From the NCBI RefSeq assembly GCF_020531965.1, contig NZ_JAJAWH010000033.1:1-38767 (forward strand): a stretch of 38,767 nt of DNA, read 5' to 3'. The DNA is from Pseudorhizobium xiangyangii. GTDB taxonomy: Bacteria > Pseudomonadota > Alphaproteobacteria > Rhizobiales > Rhizobiaceae. The first letter of the stretch is position 1. The number at the start of each line of letters is the position of its first letter. The notes beneath the pieces are model-generated. The model was not told the origin of the DNA. It worked only from the letters and a program-made list of their open reading frames with translations, and searched no databases. Both the position numbers and the translations under genes were made by a program. This document shows, in pieces, positions 19,778-27,999 of the stretch.

Positions 19778-20128
19778 TCACAGGGGGCGGCTGAGGTTCG
19801 CGTAAGCTTCGTTCAGTTGTTTCATCCGTTCGTCATAGGCGGCCCTGATGCAATCGACGTCGGCGCCGCAGGCCTGGCGCTTGGAAAGCCACGCCGTCTG
19901 GTCGTCCTGCATCGTTCCCCGTGCGCCCATGGCAAGCAAGCCCGATAGCAGGTCGAACGTGGTGACCATCTTCACGTCCGCGTCGTTCAGCGCGCGGTTA
20001 TCGCAGATCGCTTTCTCATCCGCAGCCAGTTCCGCCCTTTCGCAATCGAAGCTTGCCGCCGAACTGACATCGGCAAGAGAAAGGGAGCCAAGAAGGGCGA
20101 GGGACGAGGCAATCAGAAATCTTGGCAT
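19778..20128 (-). CDS. Secreted LprI-like (DUF1311) protein
   Basis: Probable periplasmic protein of 116 residues related to the lysozyme-inhibitor LprI family. Start ATG 20128 is chosen because AGGAG lies six bases upstream. It encodes a signal peptide (MPRFLIASSLALLGSLSLAD, cleavage near SSAAS). The mature part carries the family pattern SFDCERAELAADEKAICDNR and WLSKRQACGADVDCIRAAYD, with four cysteines likely forming two disulfides. It is divergent from the Do-like protease gene. Function in this organism is inferred only; many DUF1311 proteins are uncharacterised. Confidence 0.85.
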   Translation of the reverse strand: MPRFLIASSLALLGSLSLADVSSAASFDCERAELAADEKAICDNRALNDADVKMVTTFDLLSGLLAMGARGTMQDDQTAWLSKRQACGADVDCIRAAYDERMKQLNEAYANLSRPL

Positions 20129-20355
20129 TGGCCACTCCTGCAACGGGATGTTCGGCAGGGTCTTGCGACATCCGCGAACGATAGTCCCATCGAGATAAGG
20201 CAGCCCGCCCAGATGGCCAGAAATTAGTCTTCATCCGCGGGCTTGCTATGACTATGTGTATGGGCGGAAAACGTGGCAGCCCGCGATGCGGCCACCTTTC
20301 CTTTCTAGCCTGCCGCGCTACAAACCGGGACGTATATTTCGCAATGAGGAATCAG

Positions 20356-21756
20356 ATGACGAGCATTTGCACACGCCTGTCGGCAAGCCTGTTGGCCATC
20401 TCGCTGCTGCTGCCCACCAATGCCCTGGCGCAGGCGGAAAAGACGGTGCCGCAGAGCCGAGCAGAAATGCAGCTGTCGTTTTCGCCGTTGGTGAAGCAGA
20501 CGGCCGGCGCCGTGGTAAATGTCTATGCCGAACGCAGGGTACAGCGACGGAACCCGTTTGCCGGCGACCCCTTCTTCGAGCAGTTCTTCGGCCAGCGCAT
20601 GCCGAACCGTAGCGAGAAGCAATCGTCGCTGGGATCTGGCGTAATCGTCTCCGCCAACGGCCTTGTCGTGACCAATAATCATGTCATCGAAGGGGGAGAT
20701 GATATCAAGATCGCCCTTGCCGATGGGCGTGAATTCGCCTCCAAGGTCCTGTTGAAGGATGAGAGCCTCGACCTCGCGGTCCTGAAGATAAGCGCAGAGG
20801 AGAGCTTTCCCGTCCTGCCGATCGGTGATTCCGATGCGGTCGAGGTCGGTGATCTCGTGCTCGCCGTCGGCAATCCGTTCGGGGTCGGTCAGACAGTGAC
20901 GAGTGGCATCGTCTCGGCGCTTGCCCGCAACCAGGTGACGCCCGGCGATTTCGGCTTTTTCATCCAGACCGACGCGTCGATCAATCCCGGCAATTCCGGC
21001 GGCGCGCTGATGAACATGAAGGGCGAGCTGATCGGCATCAACACCGCGATCTTCTCGCGCGGGGGCGGCTCGAACGGCATCGGCTTTGCAATTCCGGCCA
21101 ATCTCGCGAAGGTCTTTCTGGCAGCTGCCGAGAAGGGCGACCAGAGCTTTGAGCGTCCCTATATCGGCGCAACCTTCGAGCCGGTCACGTCGGACGTCGC
21201 CGAGGCACTGGGTCTGAAGGCTGCACGCGGGGCGCTCGTCGTCCGGGTGGTGGAGGGCGGTCCTGCGGATCAGGCCGGCCTCAAGCCCGGAGAGGTTGTG
21301 ACGGCCGTCAACGGTGTTCAGGTCGAGCATCCCGATGCCCTCGGCTATCGCCTGACAACGGCGGGTCTTGGGCAGAAGGCGGCTCTGACGGTTAAGGGAG
21401 ATAGCGCGCGCGAAGTCAGCCTTTCGCTTGATACCGCGCCGGAAACGCCCGCTCGCGACGAGCGGCTTCTCGAAGGACGCAATCCCTTTGCTGGCCTGCG
21501 GATTGCCAATCTGTCGCCGCGGCTTGCCCAGGAACTCCGCATGCCGCCCGAAAAGACCGGTGTCGTCGTTGCCGATGTGACCCGCGGATCACCCGGCAGC
21601 CGCCTTGGTTTCCAGCCGAAGGACATTATCGTTTCGCTGAACGGGGTCGCCGTGGAATCTACCGTCACCATGCAGGACATGCTCGATGAAGATCCGGGCT
21701 TCTGGCGCATCGAGATCGAGCGCGACGGGCAGCGCATAAAGCAGTTCTTCCGATGA
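20356..21756 (+). CDS. Do-like periplasmic serine protease (DegP/DegQ family)
   Basis: HtrA-type protease/chaperone for damaged envelope proteins. Start ATG 20356 has GAGGA five bases upstream and gives 466 residues with a signal peptide ending at NALA/QAEK; ATG 20344 is an in-frame alternative. The triad is visible: His109 (VVTNNHVIEGG), Asp139 (ESLDLAVLK) and Ser214 (NPGNSGGALMN). Two PDZ domains follow (about 255-345 and 375-460). The stop overlaps the rarA start (ATGA), so the protease is co-translated with a replication protein. Confidence 0.95.
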   Translation: MTSICTRLSASLLAISLLLPTNALAQAEKTVPQSRAEMQLSFSPLVKQTAGAVVNVYAERRVQRRNPFAGDPFFEQFFGQRMPNRSEKQSSLGSGVIVSANGLVVTNNHVIEGGDDIKIALADGREFASKVLLKDESLDLAVLKISAEESFPVLPIGDSDAVEVGDLVLAVGNPFGVGQTVTSGIVSALARNQVTPGDFGFFIQTDASINPGNSGGALMNMKGELIGINTAIFSRGGGSNGIGFAIPANLAKVFLAAAEKGDQSFERPYIGATFEPVTSDVAEALGLKAARGALVVRVVEGGPADQAGLKPGEVVTAVNGVQVEHPDALGYRLTTAGLGQKAALTVKGDSAREVSLSLDTAPETPARDERLLEGRNPFAGLRIANLSPRLAQELRMPPEKTGVVVADVTRGSPGSRLGFQPKDIIVSLNGVAVESTVTMQDMLDEDPGFWRIEIERDGQRIKQFFR

Positions 21757-23069
21757 GCGGTGACCTCTTCGCCCCGAACATGCCGGCGGAGATCGCCAAC
21801 CGGCGGCCGCTTGCCGATCGCCTCCGGCCGCAGACGCTGGGGGAGGTGACGGGTCAGGAGCATCTGACCGGAGAGGATGGCGTGTTGCGCCGAATGATCG
21901 CCTCCGGCTCGCTCGGGTCGATGATCTTCTGGGGACCACCCGGCACCGGCAAGACGACGGTGGCGCGGCTGCTCTCCGGTGAGGCGGAGTTGGCCTTCGA
22001 ACAGATCTCTGCGATCTTCTCCGGGGTCGCCGACCTCAAGAGAGTGTTCGAGGCGGCGCGGATGCGCCGCATGGAAGGTCGCCAGACGCTGCTCTTCGTC
22101 GATGAGATCCATCGTTTCAACCGTGCCCAGCAGGACAGCTTCTTGCCGGTCATGGAAGACGGCACCGTCATCCTCGTGGGGGCGACGACCGAAAATCCGA
22201 GTTTCGAACTCAACGCCGCTCTTCTGTCCCGGGCCCGGGTTCTGACCTTCAAGTCCCATGACGAGGAGAGCCTGGAGGAACTCCTGAAACGCGCCGAGCA
22301 TGCAGAGGGCAAGCCGCTGCCGCTCGACGAGGACGCCAAGGTGACGCTTGTCCGCATGGCCGACGGTGACGGCCGTGCCGTGCTGACGCTTGCGGAAGAG
22401 GTCTGGAGGGCCGCGCGGGAAGGCGAGGTTTTCGACATCGAGGGGCTGACCCAGATCGTCCAGCGTCGGGCACCCGTCTACGACAAGGGACAGGACGGCC
22501 ATTACAACCTGATCTCGGCGCTTCACAAGTCCGTCCGTGGCTCGGATCCCGATGCCGCGCTGTATTATCTGGCCCGCATGTTCGATGCCGGCGAGGATCC
22601 GCTTTATCTCGGCCGCAGGTTGGTGCGGATGGCAGTCGAGGATATCGGCCTTGCCGACCCGCAGGCGCTGGCGATCTGCAATGCGGCCAAGGATGCTTAC
22701 GACTATCTGGGATCGCCGGAAGGCGAATTGGCGCTGGCGCAGGCCTGCGTCTATCTGGCGACGGCGCCGAAGTCGAATGCGGTCTATACCGCCTTCAAGG
22801 CTGCAATGCGCTCGGCAAAGGAAAACGGTTCTTTGCTGCCGCCGAAGCATATCCTCAACGCACCGACGAAGCTGATGAAGGGCGAGGGATACGGGGAAGG
22901 CTACCGCTACGATCACGACCAGCCTGATGCTTTTTCCGGTCAGAACTATTTTCCGGAAAGGATGGGGCGCCAGGTCTATTACGATCCGGCGGAGCGTGGT
23001 TTCGAGCGCGACATCCGAAAGCGGCTCGACTGGTGGTCGAAACTCCGCAAGGAACGCGGCGAGCCTTAG
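21753..23069 (+). CDS. rarA: Replication-associated recombination protein RarA (MgsA)
   Basis: AAA+ ATPase related to clamp-loader subunits and eukaryotic WRNIP1, acting at stalled replication forks and with SSB. It has 438 residues: Walker A GPPGTGKTT at 61-69, Walker B LLFVDEIHRFN around 114-123, sensor motif VGATTENPSF, and the C-terminal tetramerisation domain with LYYLARMFDAGEDPLYLGRR. The start lies within the protease stop (ATGA), so expression is coupled to that gene. Confidence 0.96.
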   Translation: MSGDLFAPNMPAEIANRRPLADRLRPQTLGEVTGQEHLTGEDGVLRRMIASGSLGSMIFWGPPGTGKTTVARLLSGEAELAFEQISAIFSGVADLKRVFEAARMRRMEGRQTLLFVDEIHRFNRAQQDSFLPVMEDGTVILVGATTENPSFELNAALLSRARVLTFKSHDEESLEELLKRAEHAEGKPLPLDEDAKVTLVRMADGDGRAVLTLAEEVWRAAREGEVFDIEGLTQIVQRRAPVYDKGQDGHYNLISALHKSVRGSDPDAALYYLARMFDAGEDPLYLGRRLVRMAVEDIGLADPQALAICNAAKDAYDYLGSPEGELALAQACVYLATAPKSNAVYTAFKAAMRSAKENGSLLPPKHILNAPTKLMKGEGYGEGYRYDHDQPDAFSGQNYFPERMGRQVYYDPAERGFERDIRKRLDWWSKLRKERGEP

Positions 23070-23072
23070 CTG

Positions 23073-23381
23073 CTAGGATGCCTTGCGCGGTACGGCGGTG
23101 GCGGGAGGGATAACCTTGACCGAGGAATCCGCCAGAACGTGATGGCCTTCCATGTCCACGATCACGTGCCAGTGACCGTCTTCCGGGATCACGAGCCGCA
23201 CGGGCGATTTCTTCGCAACCCCGCCGATATATTTGAAATCGAGCAGTTCCCTGAACCGCTGGAAGTTACCCACGTTCATCATCCGCACGTTGTTGACCGT
23301 GTTCAGGGTCACTTCCACGACCGTGCCGGCACGCTGTCCCTTGATGTCATAATGGGTGAAACGGAAAGACGGCGCCGTCAC
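23073..23381 (-). CDS. DUF1883 domain protein
   Basis: Small protein of 102 residues of unknown function. The GTG start at 23381 is chosen because GGAGG lies six bases upstream; an in-frame ATG at 23420 has no such site and would add a basic 13-residue extension. The body FRFTHYDIKGQRAGTVVEVT and FKYIGGVAKKSPVRLVIPED is what I recognise as DUF1883. No signal or membrane segment is seen. It is convergent with rarA (three bases apart) and divergent from the small membrane protein gene. Confidence 0.8.
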   Translation of the reverse strand: MTAPSFRFTHYDIKGQRAGTVVEVTLNTVNNVRMMNVGNFQRFRELLDFKYIGGVAKKSPVRLVIPEDGHWHVIVDMEGHHVLADSSVKVIPPATAVPRKAS

Positions 23382-23503
23382 AGTCTGCCTCCGAGTTGCG
23401 GCTGATAATCTTCTTCGCATATCGCACTGCGGTTAAAGAATGGTGGAACCAGATGGCCGTTCGCGGGTTTCCTTATCGACGAAACGACGAGCGGACTGCA
23501 AAA

Positions 23504-23761
23504 ATGGAAGACATCCGTACGGATACCTACCTGAAGGCAATCATCTCGATGATGGTGAATGTCGTGGTTTTCGGGTTTGGCACCATTGCCATCCTGTCGA
23601 TCCCCGCCCTGAACGACAATGCGAAGTACTTGTTGCCGGCGTGGATCGTCCTGTCCTTTGTGATCACGCCCTTCATCGCATGGCGTATCGCTCCCCGCAT
23701 GCGGCTTCGCTACTGGCGCCGCCGCGAAGCGGAGAAAATGGCGCTTAGCGCTCAGAGATAA
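23504..23761 (+). CDS. Small membrane protein, two predicted helices
   Basis: A hypothetical protein of 85 residues if started at ATG 23504 (MEDIRTDTYLKAIISMMVNV), or 102 residues from ATG 23453. Two hydrophobic segments are clear (VNVVVFGFGTIAIL and YLLPAWIVLSFVITPFIAW), followed by a basic C-terminus RMRLRYWRRREAEK that should lie in the cytoplasm. I do not recognise a characterised family. It is followed by an intrinsic terminator and is probably monocistronic. Confidence 0.7.
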   Translation: MEDIRTDTYLKAIISMMVNVVVFGFGTIAILSIPALNDNAKYLLPAWIVLSFVITPFIAWRIAPRMRLRYWRRREAEKMALSAQR

Positions 23762-23818
23762 CAAAAGGCAGCGTTCTTCCCCTGCCGCTGCCGAGAAACA
23801 TAAAATGACCTCCAGTTT

Positions 23819-23845
23819 AAGCCCTGTCATCCACGGCAGGGCTTT
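23819..23845 (+). terminator. Intrinsic terminator after the small membrane protein gene
   Basis: Arms 23819-23826 and 23837-23844 pair over eight bases (two more pairs possible inside the loop) and are followed by TTTCTCTT. Confidence 0.65.
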
Positions 23846-23895
23846 CTCTTGTCCGGAAGGCGTCAAAGCGAATCTGCATCAATCGGATAGGCTTG

Positions 23896-23912
23896 TTTTC
23901 TAAATTAGAAAA
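23896..23912. promoter_or_regulatory. AT-rich 17-bp palindrome upstream of ftsZ2
   Basis: TTTTCTAA and TTAGAAAA flank a single central A: a perfect palindrome about 160 bases before the ftsZ2 start. It is too AT-rich for a stable RNA hairpin, so a protein-binding operator is the better guess. Confidence 0.4.
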
Positions 23913-24073
23913 TTAGGAAGTTGAATCTGTTTCTCAGCAAGAAGGGGCTGGGGAATACGGCCGTATCTTGTTCTTTCGCCCATCCTCTGCCTTGTTGACG
24001 GCCTAATCTCACAATCGATTCGGCGCGCCGCGGATGGTGCAGCCGACCGGATAGTGGCGCAAAGGACCTCTCC

Positions 24074-25117
24074 ATGTCGGAAGACAAGAAACACCTGATC
24101 AGGGAAATGCGGCCAAAGATCACTGTGATCGGCGTCGGTGGGGGCGGCGGCAACGCCATCAACAACATGATCGACGAGAACCTCGAGGGCGTCGAATTCA
24201 TTGCCGCCAACACCGATGCGCAGGTTCTGGCAACCTCAAAGGCCTCGCGTCGCATCCAGCTCGGCACCGCCGTCACCGAAGGCCTCGGTGCCGGTTCGAT
24301 GCCGGAAATCGGCCGGGCTGCGGCGGAAGAGTCGATCGACGAGATCATGGATCATCTCTCGGGCTGCCACATGTGCTTCGTCACCGCCGGCATGGGCGGA
24401 GGCACAGGCACGGGAGCGGCGCCCGTCATCGCACAGGCGGCTCGCAGTGCCGGCATCCTGACAGTCGGTGTCGTGACCAAGCCGTTCACCTTCGAAGGCA
24501 ACCGCCGGATGAAGACGGCTGATGCCGGCATCGAGGAACTGCGCCGTGCCGCCGATACGGTCATCGTCATCCCGAACCAGAATCTCTTCCGTATCGCCGA
24601 CGCCAAGACCACCTTCGCGGACGCCTTCATGACCGCAGACCGGGTATTGTTCTCCGGCGTTGGCTGCATCACCGACCTGATCGTCAAGGAAGGTCTGATC
24701 AATCTCGATTTCGCCGATGTGAAGTCGGTGATGAAGGGAATGGGACGGGCGATGATGGGCACCGGCGAAGCTTCCGGCGATGGCCGTGCTCTTGTCGCGG
24801 CGGAGGCGGCGATCGCCAACCCGCTGCTCGACGAGATCTCGATGAAGGGCGCCAAGGGCGTTCTGATCTCGATCTCCGGAGGCTCCGATATGACGCTCTT
24901 CGAAGTGGACGAAGCAGCAAGCCGTATCCGTGACGAGGTGATGGACGATGCCGACATTGTCGTCGGTGCGATCTTCGACCGCAGTCTCGACGGCAAGTTC
25001 CGCGTCTCTGTGGTTGCGACCGGGCTCGACGGAGGCCTGGGTGTTGCAGCAGCCGCGCCGCAGGTCAACGGCGCAGCGACCGAGGCCGTGGCGCCGGTAC
25101 CACGCTTCCTGCAGTAG
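24074..25117 (+). CDS. ftsZ2: Short second FtsZ (FtsZ2-type)
   Basis: Tubulin-like GTPase of 347 residues. The GTP-binding loop GGGTGTG is at 108-114 and the catalytic T7 loop NLDFAD at 210-215, so the polymer active site looks complete. The protein ends about 25 residues after the globular core and lacks the long Pro/Gln-rich linker and the conserved C-terminal peptide that bind FtsA and other partners in the main rhizobial FtsZ. This is the FtsZ2 form known from Sinorhizobium meliloti. It stands alone, not in a dcw division cluster. Role is unsettled; it probably modulates the main FtsZ. Confidence 0.92.
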   Translation: MSEDKKHLIREMRPKITVIGVGGGGGNAINNMIDENLEGVEFIAANTDAQVLATSKASRRIQLGTAVTEGLGAGSMPEIGRAAAEESIDEIMDHLSGCHMCFVTAGMGGGTGTGAAPVIAQAARSAGILTVGVVTKPFTFEGNRRMKTADAGIEELRRAADTVIVIPNQNLFRIADAKTTFADAFMTADRVLFSGVGCITDLIVKEGLINLDFADVKSVMKGMGRAMMGTGEASGDGRALVAAEAAIANPLLDEISMKGAKGVLISISGGSDMTLFEVDEAASRIRDEVMDDADIVVGAIFDRSLDGKFRVSVVATGLDGGLGVAAAAPQVNGAATEAVAPVPRFLQ

Positions 25118-25583
25118 CGAGCAAGCCCGCGCGACTTGGTTGCCCTCGTTTCTTGCAAGGGCGCCTGCTTTCCCACACTTGCCCTGCCGGGCACCCTTCT
25201 CCCCGTTGCGACGGGGAGAAGGTGACTTGCGATGCGCGCCAGTCCCTCGCTCCGCCTGGGAGGAGTGGCGCAGACTGACACCGCACGAAACAGAACCCTC
25301 GACCGGATAATGGCGCCTTCTTCCAAGTTGTTGATTTTACGGTGGATCACTCCGTGAAATACGGGCGTCGCTGCCTGCTCTCGCGACAATGTTACACTTC
25401 TTGATCGGCGAACCAGCAAACGAAGGGTCGCGGTTAAGAGAGCGTTTATGAATTCATGAAAATCAGTAGGTACTTGCCGGCGGTAAGGCCCTTTTTGTTC
25501 AAGGGCAGCCAAGGCCGCTGTGCGGTGTGTAACCTGAGTAATTGCCTTCATCTTCAACATGCGGGCGCTGTACGGAGTAAAGC
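25118..25583. other. ftsZ2-OMP intergenic region
   Basis: 466 bases without a supported gene. They contain a weak hairpin just after ftsZ2 (25142-25162), a RIME-like repeat (25181-25222), an imperfect 27-bp palindrome (25334-25360) and ATGAATTCAT (25448-25457). The promoter of the outer-membrane protein gene presumably lies in the last 150 bases. Confidence 0.5.
25181..25222. repeat. RIME-like rhizobial intergenic palindrome
   Basis: Two adjacent hairpins: GCCC-TGCC-GGGC (25181-25192), then a perfect 12-bp stem (25195-25206 with 25211-25222) around TGCG. The core CCTTCTCCCCGT/ACGGGGAGAAGG is what I recognise from the repeated intergenic mosaic elements of Rhizobiaceae. The full element probably extends to about 25285. 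It may also end ftsZ2 transcripts. Confidence 0.6.
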
Positions 25584-26216
25584 ATGACCATGAACAAGAA
25601 GCCCTTCGCGCTGGCGATCCTCGCTGCATTCGCCGCTTCGCCTGTCCTCGCTGCCGACCTGACCTATTCGGATTCGCCTGTCTACGAGGAGCCGTCCGCT
25701 GCTCCTTCCGGCGGTTGGACCGGCGCTTACGTCGGTCTCCATGCCGGCTCCGCCTCCGAGCGCGTTAATCCATTTTCCGGCAACAAGGAATTCATGGGCG
25801 GCGTTCAGGGCGGTTACAACGCCGAAATGAACGGCTTTGTCGTCGGTGGAGAGCTTGAGCTTTCCCACATGGGCGACGTCGAAGTTGACGTTCCTGGCGG
25901 CGACCTCAAGGAGCGCTACCGCTTGGCTGCCAAGGCCAAGGCCGGCGCACCGATCGGTGACACGCTCATCTACGGTACCGCCGGCGTGGCGATGACCAGC
26001 CTGCGTGACACCAGCACTGCTGAAGGTCCCGACGGTTGGAAGCCGGGCTGGCTGCTGGGCGCCGGCATCGAGCAGAAGTTCAATCAGAACGTCTCCGGCC
26101 GTGTCGAGTACAACTACACCCGCACCGGTGATGTCCGCAGCTTCGACGGTGTCTCGACCTCCGAGACGAATGTCAGCGACCACACAATCAAGGCTGGCGT
26201 GAACTACAACTTCTAG
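25584..26216 (+). CDS. Outer-membrane beta-barrel protein
   Basis: Probable eight-stranded porin-like outer-membrane protein, 210 residues, of the OMP25/Omp31-like group common in Rhizobiales. Start ATG 25584 has GGAG six bases upstream and encodes a signal peptide (MTMNKKPFALAILAAFAASP, cleavage after VLAA). The mature protein begins with the typical Tyr/Pro-rich stretch and GGWTGAYVGLHAG. It alternates polar/hydrophobic strands and ends in Phe (NYNF), the barrel-insertion signal. It is monocistronic, with a hairpin following. Confidence 0.88.
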   Translation: MTMNKKPFALAILAAFAASPVLAADLTYSDSPVYEEPSAAPSGGWTGAYVGLHAGSASERVNPFSGNKEFMGGVQGGYNAEMNGFVVGGELELSHMGDVEVDVPGGDLKERYRLAAKAKAGAPIGDTLIYGTAGVAMTSLRDTSTAEGPDGWKPGWLLGAGIEQKFNQNVSGRVEYNYTRTGDVRSFDGVSTSETNVSDHTIKAGVNYNF

Positions 26217-26227
26217 TCTCCCGAAAC

Positions 26228-26256
26228 GGATCTGCCTCCCTTGGTGGGGCAGATCC
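26228..26256 (+). terminator. Hairpin after the OMP gene
   Basis: A perfect 9-bp stem (26228-26236 with 26248-26256) with an 11-base loop lies 11 bases after the stop. No T-run follows, so termination strength is uncertain. Confidence 0.45.
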
Positions 26257-26316
26257 TCGCAGCCCGGAGCCCATCCCAACGGTTATTTTCTGCCATCAGG
26301 GAAGGCCGGGAATATC

Positions 26317-26496
26317 CTACGTGGGATTGCAGGTCATGCCGTTGCGGCGTGCGTTGGAGATGCAATCGCTTTTGTTTTCGTAGGATTCGGACGACTGTCC
26401 GACAATCCTCCCGTTCAATGCCGTCCGCCGCCACCGCCATCCGCCGCTTTGGTAGATTTCCCAGGTGTCGCCAATTGTCGCCCTGCAACTCGCCAT
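26317..26496 (-). CDS. DUF1508-like small protein (YegP-type repeat)
   Basis: A 59-residue protein from ATG 26496, fixed by GGAGG six bases upstream. The core TWEIYQSGGWRWRRTALNGR followed by IVGQSSESYENKSDCISNAR matches the DUF1508/YegP fold, in which one short repeat binds or dimerises; the biochemical role is unknown. Three cysteines are present. The upstream sequence in the same frame has no ribosome site and is rejected. It is divergent from the DUF1059 gene, 230 bases away. Confidence 0.82.
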   Translation of the reverse strand: MASCRATIGDTWEIYQSGGWRWRRTALNGRIVGQSSESYENKSDCISNARRNGMTCNPT

Positions 26497-26726
26497 TGCC
26501 GTCCTCCTATGATTGCAGGCGGATGCTATGCATATTGGAACGTGAGTTCTACAAACCGGATACATCCTCCAGTAGGGGGAATTCCTGCTTTCGCGTGTAT
26601 CTTCGTCGGGACCGGCAGCGCGGCCGCAACGACCAGAGGTACCCTTCCTGTTTGTAGGCCCTGAGGCAAGGGAGTAGAATGCTTGCCCTCTGGCGCTTCA
26701 TGCCAGAGCCTTGTGAGGAGGCAAAC

Positions 26727-26930
26727 ATGGCACGCAAGTTCATCGACTGCCGGGAGGTCCCGAGCGAAGCGAAATGCACCATAGCCATATCGGCCGACAG
26801 CACGGACGAACTCGTCAATGCCGCCGTACAGCATGCCGTATCGGTGCATGGGCACAGTGACACCCCGGAATTTCGTCAGCAAATCAGGAAATCCATTCGC
26901 GAGATGGAGCCCGCACGTAATATCGCATGA
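26727..26930 (+). CDS. DUF1059 small protein
   Basis: A 67-residue protein of unknown function. ATG 26727 follows GAGGAGG at good spacing; an in-frame ATG at 26679 has no such site. The sequence MARKFIDCREVPSEAKCTIA and NAAVQHAVSVHGHSDTPEFR fits the DUF1059 family, with the conserved Cys near residue 8 and a His-rich helix. Soluble, no signal peptide. No terminator was seen before the convergent L,D-transpeptidase gene. Confidence 0.85.
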   Translation: MARKFIDCREVPSEAKCTIAISADSTDELVNAAVQHAVSVHGHSDTPEFRQQIRKSIREMEPARNIA

Positions 26931-27018
26931 GCGGGTGAGCTTTTCGTGAAAGGTGTCAGGCAGCGGCGTCGCAACTCCTTTCAAGGTCTGGCGGCGCAGC
27001 TGACCTTTCGAACCCGCA

Positions 27019-27999
27019 TCACTCGATGAACTCGACCATCACTCCGGGTTTGACCATTTCGGAGAGTTCCTCCGCGTCCCAATTGGCCAGCCTGATGCAT
27101 CCGTGCGAGCCGACCTTGTCGATGAGGGAGGGCTCGGGTGTTCCGTGGATGCCGTAGGTAGGCTCGGTGAGGTCGATCCAGACCGTTCCGACCGGATTGT
27201 TCGGGCCCTTGGGCAGGATCAGTTTCTCGGTGTTGTCGCCCTGCTGGAAGTTGAGCTCGGGATCGTAGGTATAGGTAGGCATACGTGCGACACCCTTGAT
27301 CTTGTGGCTCCCGGATGGGGAGGGCGTTTCCTCGCTGCCGATCGTTGCCGGATAGACGGCGATCAGCTTACCGTTTTCCGCATACGCGCGGACCTGCCCC
27401 CTCTGCTTGTCGGCCTCGATGCGCTTCACCTTTCCCTTGATCCGGGCACTGGGCTCGACAACCGATACCGTCTCACCCGCTTCGAATTTGGCATCGGGAT
27501 TGAGTGCGCGCACAAGATCGATGTCCATATGGAAGCGCTCGGACAGCATTTCCGGGATACTGGAATAGCCGAGATGCTTGAGCTCGGACATTTCCTTGAA
27601 ATCCTCCGGAATATCCTCGACGAGATCGTCGACATCCTCCTGGCGGATCTCCACGGTGCGCATGATCGGCTGGTCACCTTGCAACCGGCGGATGACCTCC
27701 GGATCAAGCTTTCCGTCGGAGGGCAGGTCATGCATGGCCTCAAAGCCGGCAACCGCCTTACGGACGTTGTCGCCGTCATAGCCGTCGATCACGCCCGGCG
27801 ACGAACCCGCGCGATCAAGCAGAACCTGGAGGTGGACGATAGCGGGTTGCGGATGAGGTGCAGCCTCGGGAGAGGGCTCCGCGGATATGGCGTCGAGCGG
27901 CGCATCGTTGATCGCCTGCGGTGAGATGGTTTCGGCGCTGGCGCTTGCGCACCAGAGGAGAGTTGCCAGGGGCAGGGATATTCGGGTGAGCGCTTTCAT
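27019..27999 (-). CDS. L,D-transpeptidase with peptidoglycan-binding domain
   Basis: Periplasmic YkuD-family enzyme that forms 3-3 peptidoglycan crosslinks or attaches proteins to the wall. It has 326 residues: signal peptide (MKALTRISLPLATLLWCASA, cleavage near SASAE), a PG_binding_1 module around 55-105, then the catalytic domain with IHGTPEPSLIDKVGSHGCIR, giving nucleophile Cys301 and His299. Polar-growing Rhizobiales rely heavily on 3-3 links, so several such genes per genome are expected. It is monocistronic. Confidence 0.93.
   Translation of the reverse strand: MKALTRISLPLATLLWCASASAETISPQAINDAPLDAISAEPSPEAAPHPQPAIVHLQVLLDRAGSSPGVIDGYDGDNVRKAVAGFEAMHDLPSDGKLDPEVIRRLQGDQPIMRTVEIRQEDVDDLVEDIPEDFKEMSELKHLGYSSIPEMLSERFHMDIDLVRALNPDAKFEAGETVSVVEPSARIKGKVKRIEADKQRGQVRAYAENGKLIAVYPATIGSEETPSPSGSHKIKGVARMPTYTYDPELNFQQGDNTEKLILPKGPNNPVGTVWIDLTEPTYGIHGTPEPSLIDKVGSHGCIRLANWDAEELSEMVKPGVMVEFIE

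Larger units (their letters stand above)
23762..24073. other. Intergenic region upstream of ftsZ2
   Basis: 312 bases holding the terminator of the preceding gene (23819-23845) and an AT-rich 17-bp palindrome (23896-23912). No other gene is supported. The ftsZ2 promoter should lie here, but no convincing -35/-10 was found. Confidence 0.5.

Noticed and set aside
25448-25457. ATGAATTCAT palindrome upstream of the OMP gene
   Set aside because: Ten bases only and expected by chance at this length scale; not reported as a site.
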